Below, piece by piece: positions 26,680-36,445 of a stretch of DNA of 64,000 nt. The stretch lies in NCBI RefSeq assembly GCF_050286925.1, contig NZ_JBFWFX010000002.1:124001-188000 (forward strand), given 5' to 3'. This DNA comes from Caloranaerobacter sp050286925 (lineage in GTDB: Bacteria; Bacillota; Clostridia; Tissierellales; Thermohalobacteraceae). The notes beneath the pieces were generated by a model, which saw only the letters and a list, made by a program, of their open reading frames with translations, ran no database searches and was not told where the DNA came from. Both the position numbers and the translations under genes were made by a program. Positions within the stretch are counted from its first letter, which is position 1, and the number at the start of each line of letters is the position of its first letter.

Positions 26680-26684
26680 TATAT

Positions 26685-27425
26685 ATGAAAAGGGATGTAC
26701 TTATATTTGATATAGAAGGATATGCAGCTCATTTTCGAAAATTTTATACGAATTCATCTTCACTTTCATATAGTGTACCACCAAGAACAGTTTTATCTGG
26801 TCTGATAGCTGCAATAATGGGTTTAGAAAGAGATACATATTATGATGATTTTAGGAGAGAAAATATTTTTATAGGAGTAAAAAAGAATAAGAAGACTAGA
26901 AAAATTATGCAGACACTGAATTATATGAAAATAACTTCGTCAAAACATTTTCAATCACCAGAAGAACATACACAAATTCCATTTGAAATAGTTTTAGGTG
27001 AAAATAGTTATTTAAGCTACAGATTATATGTATCTCATTTAGATAAAGATTTTATAGATGTGCTAGAAAAGAGAATTAAAGAAAAAAGATATTATTATTC
27101 ACCTTATTTAGGAGTAGTATCATTTTCATGTATTACTAGGTATGTTGATAGAGTGATAGGAAGTGAAGAATATTCTGATAATATAGTTGATATATCTACA
27201 GTAATACCTTTTAATAAAATAAAAGACAGAGGTATAAAGTTTAATAAGACAGGTCTTTTTATTATGAAAGAGAAAATGCCTTGCGAATTTACAGAAGATA
27301 GGAATATTAAGACTGTTGAGTCTTATATTTACGATGAAAATACTAATCCATTATCAGTAATGTTAAATACAAATTATGTCAAACTAAAATATAATGATAT
27401 AGTTGAAAATATAGTGTTTATGTAA
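26685..27425 (+). CDS. cas5: Cas5b, crRNA 5'-handle binding subunit
   Basis: 246 residues from ATG 26685, with AAGGTGA upstream; GTG 26676 is an in-frame alternative that overlaps cas7. The N-terminus DVLIFDIEGYAAHFRKFYTN and the motif SYSVPPRTVLSGLIAAIMGL are typical of Cas5h/Cas5b. It binds the repeat-derived 5' tag of the crRNA in Cascade. Coupled to cas7 and cas3. Confidence 0.92.
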   Translation: MKRDVLIFDIEGYAAHFRKFYTNSSSLSYSVPPRTVLSGLIAAIMGLERDTYYDDFRRENIFIGVKKNKKTRKIMQTLNYMKITSSKHFQSPEEHTQIPFEIVLGENSYLSYRLYVSHLDKDFIDVLEKRIKEKRYYYSPYLGVVSFSCITRYVDRVIGSEEYSDNIVDISTVIPFNKIKDRGIKFNKTGLFIMKEKMPCEFTEDRNIKTVESYIYDENTNPLSVMLNTNYVKLKYNDIVENIVFM

Positions 27426-27437
27426 GGAGAGTATATT

Positions 27438-29735
27438 ATGCTATTTAAATCTCATCCGAATAAAAAACTATTGGACCATTTATTAGAAGTTGAAAAATAT
27501 TCAGTTACTTTTTTAAATAATAGTCAAGAAAATATTATTAAAGCTTTGAGAATTATATGTAAATGTCATGATTTTGGCAAATATACAACATATTTTCAAA
27601 AACATTTAGATAAACAATATAATGGAGATTTATCGCATCACGGGTTCATTTCAGCAATGTTTGGGGCTTTTGTAGGACTCAAAACGTTTGGGGAGGATAA
27701 TTATCTTCCCCTAGTTTTATACAGTGTAATATTACATCATCATGGGAATTTAGAAGATGTAAATGAAAATTTACCTAGAAAATTAAGATTTAATTTAGAA
27801 TCTTTAAGAGCTGAATTAAAGTTTAAAATAGATACTGTAGATAAACAAATAAAAGATATGAAAAATAACTATGAAATTATATATAATGATTCAGAAGTTT
27901 TAGGGTTGCAAAGCTATTTTAAAGAGTTTATTGATAAAAAGCCTTATGAAGATATTTTAAGAAGCTTATTAAGAATAAGAAAATTAATTGAGAGGAATAA
28001 AATGAAAAAAGATAAAATTTATACAATACATCAACTGTTATACTCTTGTTTAATAGATGCAGATAAATTAAGTGCATCAAATACGCCTTTATCAAATATA
28101 AAAGTTGTTCCGTATTCATTTTTACATAAAAGATATTTAGATTTGTATGGAAGTAAAACTGGTGGGCTAAATGATTTACGAAAAGAGATATTTAATACGA
28201 TACAGAATAATCTTATTAAAGGATATAAAGAAAGTAAATATTTTTCGATAACTGCTCCAACGGGTAGTGGTAAAACTTTAGCTGGTTTTTTTGCAGCAAA
28301 AAAATTAGTGGAACTTTTAGGAGATAATAGAAGGATTATATATGTCTTACCTTATACATCAATAATTGATCAGAATTATTCAGTAATATTAGATTTACAT
28401 AAAAATATTAAAGGGTTTGAAAAGAGTATTAGTCAGTATATTCTAAAACATCATCATCTTTCTGATATAGAGTATAAAAGTGAAGAGGAGAGTTATGAAA
28501 TAGATTCTTCACAGTTGCTTGTGGAAGGATGGCAAAGTTCTATAATTGTTACAACATTTGTACAATTTTTTGAAACAATTATAGGATATAGAAATAGAAT
28601 GTTGAAAAAATTTCATAATATAAAAGGTTCAATTATTATATTAGATGAGCTTCAAACAATAGACATTAAATACTGGAAACTAATTGATTATATGTTAAAA
28701 AAGATATGTAATGAATTAGATTGTAGAGTTATAACCATGACAGCTACTAGACCAATAATTTTAAGGGATGCTTATGAACTTTTAGATAATTATGAAAAAT
28801 ATTTTCATATATTAAACAGAGTAACACTAGTTTATGATAGAAAGGAGCTTACAATAGAAGAATTTTGTGAAAACTTTACAAATAATATTGAGGATAAATC
28901 ATATTTAATAATATGCAATACAATAGGACAATCTTTGCAAATATACAATATATTGAAAAAATTAGATAGAAAGGTATTATATTTATCAACGAATATAGTA
29001 CCTAAAGAAAGACGTGAAAGAATAAAAAAAATAAAGGATATGATGAATATTAAACCGATTGTTATTTCTACTCAAGTAGTTGAAGCAGGAGTTGATCTTG
29101 ATTTCGATATAGTATATAGAGATTTAGCTCCTTTAGATAGTATAATTCAGGCAGCAGGTAGATGTAATAGAAATGGAGATAGAAAAGGTGAATTAAGAGT
29201 TGCAAAATTGGTTAAGGATGACAGGTTTTATGGTAGCTATATTTATGGTAAAACTTTATTGCTATTAACTGATCAGATTTTACAAAAAGGTTATTTTAAA
29301 GAGTCAGAATTTATTAATTTAATTCAAAGCTACTTTAATTTGGCTGTTGAAAAAGTAAATTCTGTAGATGATTCAGATAAACTTATACAATTTGTTGATA
29401 ATATGCAGTTTACAAGGTTAAGGGATTTTTCAATTATAAGAAATAGACCAGATTATATAGATGTTTATTTTGAAATAAACGAAGAAGCTAAAGAATTATT
29501 TAACAAATACAAAGAAGAGGTTTTAGAAGAGAATGATTTCAAGAAAAAATATAATAGATTATTAAAATTAAAACCTAAACTTAGAGAATATATTATCTCA
29601 TTACCTATTAAATTTATAAATGAATTTATTGATGAGAAAAGTTTTTTTAGAATGCCTTTAGAAGCCAAAGGTAGGATATATAATGATGATATTGGTTTTA
29701 ATAGAAATGATTTAGATAAAACAATTATTTTATAA
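27438..29735 (+). CDS. cas3: Cas3 nuclease-helicase (HD + SF2), complete
   Basis: 765 residues. The N-terminal HD domain has HLLEVEKY, CKCHDFGKYTTYF, SHHGFISAMFG and LHHHGNLEDV, so the metal-binding His/Asp set is present. Helicase motifs are TAPTGSGKTLAG (about residue 272), IILDELQTIDIKYWK, MTATRP, STQVVEAGVDLDFD and QAAGRCNRNGDRKG. It degrades target DNA after Cascade binding. It starts 12 bp after cas5 with AAGGAG upstream. It shares the ending pattern (GFNRND...) with the partial Cas3 at the left edge but is clearly diverged from it. Confidence 0.95.
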   Translation: MLFKSHPNKKLLDHLLEVEKYSVTFLNNSQENIIKALRIICKCHDFGKYTTYFQKHLDKQYNGDLSHHGFISAMFGAFVGLKTFGEDNYLPLVLYSVILHHHGNLEDVNENLPRKLRFNLESLRAELKFKIDTVDKQIKDMKNNYEIIYNDSEVLGLQSYFKEFIDKKPYEDILRSLLRIRKLIERNKMKKDKIYTIHQLLYSCLIDADKLSASNTPLSNIKVVPYSFLHKRYLDLYGSKTGGLNDLRKEIFNTIQNNLIKGYKESKYFSITAPTGSGKTLAGFFAAKKLVELLGDNRRIIYVLPYTSIIDQNYSVILDLHKNIKGFEKSISQYILKHHHLSDIEYKSEEESYEIDSSQLLVEGWQSSIIVTTFVQFFETIIGYRNRMLKKFHNIKGSIIILDELQTIDIKYWKLIDYMLKKICNELDCRVITMTATRPIILRDAYELLDNYEKYFHILNRVTLVYDRKELTIEEFCENFTNNIEDKSYLIICNTIGQSLQIYNILKKLDRKVLYLSTNIVPKERRERIKKIKDMMNIKPIVISTQVVEAGVDLDFDIVYRDLAPLDSIIQAAGRCNRNGDRKGELRVAKLVKDDRFYGSYIYGKTLLLLTDQILQKGYFKESEFINLIQSYFNLAVEKVNSVDDSDKLIQFVDNMQFTRLRDFSIIRNRPDYIDVYFEINEEAKELFNKYKEEVLEENDFKKKYNRLLKLKPKLREYIISLPIKFINEFIDEKSFFRMPLEAKGRIYNDDIGFNRNDLDKTIIL

Positions 29736-29812
29736 CTATAAGGTTTATCACAGAGGGAAATTGTCTATATTGTATAGATAGTAAAGTTATATTTAATTTT
29801 GGTGGTGGTTTT

Positions 29813-30313
29813 ATGGAAGATGTAAAAGTAAACGGTACTCTTATTTGGTACTATTATATCTGTAAAAGAGAAGTTTGGCTTATGGCTCATAATTTAACTC
29901 CTGATCAAGATAATCAATATATAGATTTAGGCAGATTTATCCATGAGAATTCGTATATGAGAGAAAAAAAGGAGATTTCTTTAGGAAATATAAAAGTAGA
30001 TGTAATAAACAAGAAAAATGGACATGTTTTAGTTGGAGAAGTAAAAAAGAGCTCAAGATTTATTGAAAGTGCTAAAATGCAGCTTGCTTATTATCTTTGG
30101 GAACTTAAAAAACATGGTATTGAAGGCACTGGTATATTAATGTTTCCAAAAGAACGTAAAAGAGAAGAAATAATATTAACTGAAGAACTTATAAAAGAAC
30201 TTAAAAATGTAGAAAAAGATATTTTAAGAATTATTTATGAACCTATACCTTATGCACCTGAAAAAAACAAATATTGTAGAAATTGTGCCTATAATGAATT
30301 TTGTTGGGCTTAA
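29813..30313 (+). CDS. cas4: Cas4, RecB-like exonuclease for spacer processing
   Basis: 166 residues. It has the RecB motifs GEVKKSSRF and KMQLAYYLWEL, and cysteines for an Fe-S cluster: one in YYICKREVWLM and three in KYCRNCAYNEFCWA. It trims prespacers and selects PAM-containing ends. ATG after GGTGGTGG. It is the only cas4 in the window; the left locus lacks one. Confidence 0.93.
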   Translation: MEDVKVNGTLIWYYYICKREVWLMAHNLTPDQDNQYIDLGRFIHENSYMREKKEISLGNIKVDVINKKNGHVLVGEVKKSSRFIESAKMQLAYYLWELKKHGIEGTGILMFPKERKREEIILTEELIKELKNVEKDILRIIYEPIPYAPEKNKYCRNCAYNEFCWA

Positions 30314-30325
30314 TGAGGTGATTAA

Positions 30326-31318
30326 ATGAAAAAAACTATTTATATTTTCAATGACGGACAACTTAAAAGAAAGGATAATACTTTATACTTTGAAACAGAA
30401 AAAGGAAGAAAGTATATTCCTATAGAAGATGTAAGTGATTTTTTCATTTTTGGAGAGGTCGATTTAAATAAGAGATTTCTTGAATTTGTATCTCACAAAG
30501 AAATATTATTGCATTTTTTCAATCATTATGGTTATTATGTTGGTACATATTATCCAAGAGAACATTTAAATTCAGGGTATATTATATTAAAGCAGGCAGA
30601 GCATTATCTTGATGAAAATAAGCGAATAGCTTTAGCCTTAAAAATAGTTGAAGGAAGCTGCAGGAACATATTAAACGTAATAAAATACTATAAAAATCGT
30701 GGTAAAAATTTGGAAAATATTGAGAAAAATATTATTTCGCTTTATGAGAAAATAGGAAAATGTAATGAAGTAAATGAACTTATGGCTATAGAGGGTAATA
30801 TAAGAGATACATACTATAAAGCTTTTGATGAAATAATTTCCAATGAAGATTTTGTATTCAATCAGAGAACTAGAAGACCTCCTCAAAATGAACTAAATGC
30901 CCTTATAAGTTTTGGAAATTCACTACTTTATGTGCTGGTGCTTGGGGAAATATATAAAACTCACTTAGATCCTAGAATTGGTTATTTACATGCTACTAAT
31001 TTTAAACATTTTACATTGAACCTTGATATAGCAGAGATTTTTAAACCGATAATAATTGACAGATTAATATTTACTCTAGTTTCAAAGAAGATGATAACTA
31101 AAAATGATTTTGAAGAAGATATGGGTGGCATACTTTTGAAAGATAAAGGTAAAAAAGTTTTTGTAGAAGAGTTTGATAAAAGATTAAAAACGACAATAAA
31201 TCATAGACAGTTAGGAAGAAAAGTATCATATAGAAGACTTGTGCGAATGGAGTTATATAAGCTTGAAAAACATTTAATAGGCGAGAGTGAATTTGAGCCT
31301 TATATATCAAGATGGTAA
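30326..31318 (+). CDS. cas1: Cas1 integrase, intact (type I-B)
   Basis: 330 residues. The metal ligands expected for Cas1 are visible: E156 in AIEGNIRDTYYKAF, H222 in GYLHATNFKHF, and D234/E237 in LNLDIAEIFKPIIIDRLIF. It integrates prespacers at the leader-proximal repeat. It starts 12 bp after cas4 with GAGGTGAT. Its final 48 codons are duplicated at 1942-2085. Its natural partner cas2 next door is broken, so the Cas2 at 2948 probably completes the complex. Confidence 0.96.
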   Translation: MKKTIYIFNDGQLKRKDNTLYFETEKGRKYIPIEDVSDFFIFGEVDLNKRFLEFVSHKEILLHFFNHYGYYVGTYYPREHLNSGYIILKQAEHYLDENKRIALALKIVEGSCRNILNVIKYYKNRGKNLENIEKNIISLYEKIGKCNEVNELMAIEGNIRDTYYKAFDEIISNEDFVFNQRTRRPPQNELNALISFGNSLLYVLVLGEIYKTHLDPRIGYLHATNFKHFTLNLDIAEIFKPIIIDRLIFTLVSKKMITKNDFEEDMGGILLKDKGKKVFVEEFDKRLKTTINHRQLGRKVSYRRLVRMELYKLEKHLIGESEFEPYISRW

Positions 31319-31319
31319 T

Positions 31320-31363
31320 GTCGTCGACCCCCAGTAGTGCAAAAACCCCTGGGGATCGACGAC
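31320..31363 (+). terminator. 44-nt conserved hairpin before leader E
   Basis: Same arms as at 2087, starting 2 bp after the cas1 stop. The T-run is interrupted (ATTTTG). Confidence 0.7.
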
Positions 31364-31454
31364 ATTTTGTTTTTTGCCAAAAACGTGTAAATTTCAATAT
31401 ATAGAAGGGTGAAACCCTAGTATGTTAGTAGGAATTAACATGAAAAATCAATAA

Positions 31455-31483
31455 TTGACAAAATTTTTTAAATATAGTAATAT
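31455..31483 (+). promoter_or_regulatory. Leader E promoter for pre-crRNA
   Basis: TTGACA, 17-bp spacer, TAATAT, 15 bp before repeat 1. Confidence 0.75.
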
Positions 31484-31498
31484 CAATATAAGTGATGG

Positions 31499-31731
31499 GT
31501 TTATAGACTACCTATAAGGAATTGAAACCAGATAGTTTAATAAGCATAGGGGGCAAATAGCTCTCTAGTTTATAGACTACCTATAAGGAATTGAAACTAA
31601 AAATTTCTATCAATATAAATACTTGCTTTTACCTTGTTTATAGACTACCTATAAGGAATTGAAACTGGGCAGAAGGTTTAAATGTTGAAGGTTTATTCAA
31701 AGTTTATAGACTACCTATAAGGAATTGAAAC
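31499..31731 (+). CRISPR. CRISPR array E, 4 repeats, 3 spacers
   Basis: Four identical 30-nt repeats (GTTTATAGACTACC...GGAATTGAAAC) at 31499, 31568, 31636 and 31702. The right flank (ATAGAAGAGAATAAAATAAT) equals the right flank of array A apart from a few changes, but none of the three spacers occurs in array A. No degenerate end repeat is present. Confidence 0.97.
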
Positions 31732-31882
31732 ATAGAAGAGAATAAAATAATGGATAAAGCCAACTAACGAATGCTTATTTATTAGCAGGATTGGATTAAA
31801 ATTTTAAATTTACAAATGATAGAATGAGTATTTATCTGATTTGAACTATATAAGTTTTAATATAAAGTTAGAGGGTGTAAAA

Positions 31883-32036
31883 ATGTTTGTTATACTTGTG
31901 TATGATGTAGAACAGAAAAGAGTTGCTAAAGTTCTTAAAACGTGTAGAAAATATCTTTATTGGGTACAAAATTCAGAAATATTCTGCTATTGAAACATTA
32001 GGTGTTAAAAAAGTGGAGAAGAAAATATATTGTAAA
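31883..32036 (+). pseudogene. cas2: cas2 with internal deletion
   Basis: Starts MFVILVYDVEQKRVAKVLKT exactly as the intact copy at 2948. It then jumps from the codons for VQNS to those for KYSAIETLGV, a deletion of about 110 bp that shifts the frame. A further single G is lost near the 3' end. It is dead. The upstream -35 has also changed (TTTACA instead of TTGACA). Confidence 0.92.
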
Positions 32037-32108
32037 ATAAAGTGAAAAGATACTTAAGATAAAATATGAAAGTTGTGGAAGTTATACACAGATAATACTA
32101 TCAAAAAT

Positions 32109-32157
32109 GTCGTCGACCTCCAGTAGTGCAAAAACCCCAGGGGATCGACGACTTTTT
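32109..32157 (+). terminator. 44-nt conserved hairpin plus T-run before leader F
   Basis: Arms GTCGTCGACCTCC and GGGGATCGACGAC with the TGCAAAAAC loop, then TTTTT. Confidence 0.75.
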
Positions 32158-32243
32158 GTTTTTTGCTAAAAACGTGTAAATTTCAATGTATAGAAGGGTG
32201 AAACCCTAGCACATTAGTAGGAATTAACGCAAAAAATCAATAA

Positions 32244-32272
32244 TTGACAAAATTTTTTAAATATAGTAATAT
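32244..32272 (+). promoter_or_regulatory. Leader F promoter for pre-crRNA
   Basis: TTGACA, 17-bp spacer, TAATAT, 15 bp before repeat 1. Confidence 0.75.
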
Positions 32273-32287
32273 CAATATAAGTGATGG

Positions 32288-32578
32288 GTTTATAGTTTAC
32301 CTATGAGGAATTGAAACTATTCTACTTGAGGAATTTCATTTATCACGTTTACTTGTTTATAGATTACCTATAAGGAATTGAAACGTGAAAGGGCTTGATG
32401 CTGTTGATACTGCTTTTGATGGTTTATAGACTACCTATAGGAATTGAAACTATTTTCTAGCAAAAATAAAGAAAGTTTTAGTGTTATCAGTTTATAGCCT
32501 TACCTATAAAGAATTGAAACAATATCAGATATGGTTGATGAGGAAGGAATTATATCAATCAGGTTTCATAGATTACCT
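32288..32578 (+). CRISPR. CRISPR array F, 4 repeats plus a half repeat
   Basis: Repeats at 32288 (GTTTATAGTTTACC), 32355 (GATTACC), 32422 (one base short) and 32490 (one base long, degenerate). After a 42-nt spacer, GTTTCATAGATTACCT at 32563-32578 looks like the 5' half of a fifth repeat. It then runs straight into the 3' end of the leftward surface-protein gene. No spacer is shared with array B, although the leader and upstream flank match. Confidence 0.9.
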
Positions 32579-35373
32579 CTTTTTTAACCTTACATCCTTT
32601 ATTCTTATCGGATTTGTCGTCCCTGCTATCGGGTCTTCTTTCGGATATATCGGCAGATCACTTCTCTTTACATATGCCTTTATTTTTATCTGATCTCCTT
32701 GCTTTAATTTTAATTCATAACTTGAATTCGGTTTTATTGTCTCATATGTTCCATCTTCTTTTTTTCTATCTATTACAATACTATTATATTTCTCTGTTCC
32801 TAAAGAAACTGTAGAATTTGTTATTCCAAATGCTACAAATGAATTTGCTCCATCACTTGACAATGCAAATAATCCCGCTTTGTCATTGTATGAATATTGA
32901 TTGTCATTTGTATAAAAGTATTTATATGAATCTGCTAATCCTGATATTGATTTTATAAAACTTGCTTCAATTAGAGATTTTTTATCTCCTTTATAATAGT
33001 TTCTTTCAGGTGATAAAAATACTTCAAAGTAATATCCTTTTACTTGTGTTAAATCAAGTGTATTGTAGTTTATCTTTGAAAGTGCATCTGGGAAAAGATT
33101 TGTATTAATTGTAGTATTAGCATTCTGCCAAACTCCATTACTATCTAAATACATTAAACTATTTTCTGTAAGTTTGAATACTGCTTCATATATTCCATAT
33201 CTAGGCTCATATCTCTTTATTCCTAAATCCATATCAAAATTTTCTTTTGATTTATGTCTATCTTCTTTTAATGTCTGCTCTACTAATGGTACTGATACAG
33301 CATAATATCCAAATTTACTTTCATTATTAATATCTACATTCGATTTTGTATTTAAATCAATTTTGTCTTGAGTATATTTCACATTCATATATAGGTTTAT
33401 ATCTTTGTGGAATGATAAACCATAACCGTTTTGATGTAATTCTTGACTCTTGGTTTTTTCTGTTATATATCCTAAATAAGCTCTTAATACATAAGGTTTA
33501 TTTGGTTCTAGTTTTAATTTATCTTTTGGTAGTGGATTTGTTCTCTGCATCCATCCGTTTAATGTACTAGAACCTTCTTCATATGGATATATTTCTATTC
33601 CACTTTTTTTACCTAAACTTTTTTCTCCTATGTTTTTCCCTACTATTATTGTGTTATCTTCATCTATATATTCTAATCCTGTTCTTGTTTCATCATTTAA
33701 TATAAATAAGTCTGATATATTTTTAAATGGTGGAACGTTTAATGAGCTGTATGTGTTTTCTTTTGTAGCATAATAAGCTATTCCTGCTGTGTATTTTGAT
33801 GGTGCTACTGTTAATGAGAAAAATTTATAAAATGTATATACCATATCTTTGTAGTGTTCTGTAGACATTAATGCATCTACATATGTAAAGTTTTCTTTGT
33901 CTTTTGCATCGTTCTTTATCCTTCTTATATCCATTAATATTTTGTTATAATCTATCATTTTTGACAGTTCTGGATTTCTTTTTCCATTCTCTATTAGTGC
34001 GAATATTAAATCAGGATTAAACTTCATGTAATAAGCTACATATTCAAATAAATTTCTCCATTCTTCTCTTTGCGATTCTTTAGTTAATTGACTTAAATCT
34101 TTTCCTCCATTTGTTCTTCTATAGTAATCAAAGAATTTTTCACTATACCTACTAGCAAATACAAATTTTGAACTATTGTTTGGATTCGACGGTTCATATA
34201 CTAATGACACTAATTGTTTATAATTTGATTTACTTGTTTTGTATATTGATCTTAATTGTCCGTATTTTATATCTATTGCAAAGTAAGGAGAACCCATTAA
34301 GTCTACATATAATCCATAACCTACACTTCTATACCATCCAAAATATTTCTCGTTTTCTGAACTTTTAGTAGTTATTCTTAAATTATCCTTGTCATTTGAT
34401 GGTGGATCATAATAAGGTTTAAATGCTAATACTTTTTTCTTTACTGTTTTTACTACTCCATTTTCTACTACTTTATCTTCTATTTCTATTATTACTGGTT
34501 TTGTCCTTAAATTATAGTTAAAAAAGACACTGTAACTCGTGTAAAATTCTCTTCTCCTTCTGCCATTCTCCATTGCCTTATTTGAATAATGGGAACTTTT
34601 GTTTGAGGGTCTCTATCTAATATAACGATAGAATCTTGAGGAGCAGCATCATCTGGAAGTGTAGAATAAGTTAAATAACCTTCTTTTGTAAATTTCCATC
34701 CAGTTCCTTTGAAAGCTGTTTCATTGAAGTGTTTAATATCATCTTCTAAAGTGCTATTTTCAGGTCTTTTTCCTATGACTGAATTATCACAGATTCCTAA
34801 ATAGTCGTATATAGACATTTTTCCACTAGGATGTGTATAATGAGGAGCTTTAAGATTTTCAATATCAATAACAGTTACATCTTCTTCATTTGAGTCTGAT
34901 GTTTCTTCATTTTGTTTTTCTGGTGAAGTAATATCTATTCTATGATAACCTCTTTCATAACGATAATCTACTTTGTAACCTAATGCTTCACTAACAAAAC
35001 GTAAAGGTACATAAGTTCTACCATTTATGATAACCGCTTCTGTATCCATTTCTACTATTCCCTTGTCTGTCTCTATCTTTCTCTCTCCTATCTTTATTTT
35101 TATTTTTCCATCATCTATAATAACTATCCAATTTTCAGCATCCCAATCTACTTTGTGTCCAAGATTTTATGCCACTATTCTCACAGGGATTTGTGTTCTG
35201 TTAGTGTCGTCAATGAACACTTTACCATATTCTGGTGGTATAACTAATTCTTTATTGTCAATAAAAATTTTTATATTGTTCTCTACTATAGCGTAGGAAA
35301 TGTTTAATATTGAAAGTATCATAATTAGAGATAACGTTAGAGTTATAAACATTTTAATTCTTTTGTTTTTCAT
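32573..35373 (-). pseudogene. Secreted protein with copper-amine-oxidase-like stalk domains, broken
   Basis: Leftward, starting at ATG 35371-35373 after AGGAGGGAG. Signal peptide KMFITLTLSLIMILSILNIS, then two stalk (copper amine oxidase N-like) repeats (TQIPVRIVA..NLGHKVDWD and RTYVPLRFVSEALGYKVDYR), then a long region of about 780 residues with Tyr-rich segments that I do not recognise. Two lesions: a TAA at 35167-35169 (after RIVA, where Glu is expected) and a one-base loss in a T-run near 34522-34527. The 3' end abuts a CRISPR half repeat, so the C-terminus may be truncated. Its original role was probably at the cell surface. Confidence 0.75.
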
Positions 35374-36445
35374 AATTACTCCCTCCTTGTGATTTTTTTA
35401 TGGGTTGGTAGTCAACTTATTTAGTTGGATTATAGAAATCCAAATTATGATGCATATATCAATATTCTTCTGATATATACATCATATAGCAGTTATCCTG
35501 TTAATATTTAAGAAGGGATTTAACTAACAGGCTAATTATATATAATCATTCTTGGAAGAGTGATATTTATGTAATTTCATAGCAGTAATCGTTTGCAAAA
35601 CGACAAAAAAATAAAATCTTGGAAGAGTAATATTTATGTAAACCCTTCTAGGAAGCCTGTTAGTCAATACCCTCAAATTAGCGAATTATATTGTATGATT
35701 AGTTTATTATGATTTTTTCAAGGTTCAAAAAATTTTAAATTTACTCTTGATATTTATTACTTTTATTAGCTAGTATATTTATTTTTTTATATATTTCACA
35801 TCTAAAGAATATTTGAGCAATTATTTTATATTTTATCAACTTATATTTGTAAATTTTTATGATTTGTAGCATAAAAAACTAAATTTTTTTATGTTGTATT
35901 TATAAAGTAAATGGAAAAAAAGATTTTACAAATAAAGTATAATAAAAAATTTGTAGAAAAATACAATTTTTTAAAAAAGTTGCAGGAAAAAAGAAGAAAA
36001 AGAAGAATATATTTAATGGTCATATTTTCTTTGAATTTAAAAAGGAAATAGAATATGAGTTCTTGCCTTGATTAAAAAGTAAAATTGTATAATATATAAC
36101 TATAATTTAAAGCTAACAAATATCTAAAAAGTAATTTAAGTTTTGATAAATATATAGGACATAGTATTTTTAATAATAAAATAATAATAAATGATAAACT
36201 TTTTATATTCGTAAATTTTAGATATAACATTTTTAATTAACTAAAAAAGGAATTTAAGTTTCAAGGTTATTAACGAAAATTTTTAATAATTTTAATAATT
36301 ATTATTTAAGGTAAAATAAAAAGATTTTTAGCTTTTATGATATCAGGTAGGAAAAATATATGAAAACTATTGGTATGATGTGATTTTGTAGAGTTTTACG
36401 AAGTAAGGAATTATATTATACAAAATGTTTAGGGGGCAATAAAAA
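35374..36445. other. 1.07-kb AT-rich intergenic region with short repeats
   Basis: No coding sequence is supported. It contains a 25-bp direct repeat starting TCTTGGAAGAG at 35550 and 35617 (one mismatch), and an inverted pair ACTAACAGGCT (35523-35533) with AGCCTGTTAGT (35654-35664) that encloses both. The remainder to the type III cassette is low-complexity AT sequence. The AGGGGG ribosome site for the next gene is at its right end. Confidence 0.5.
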
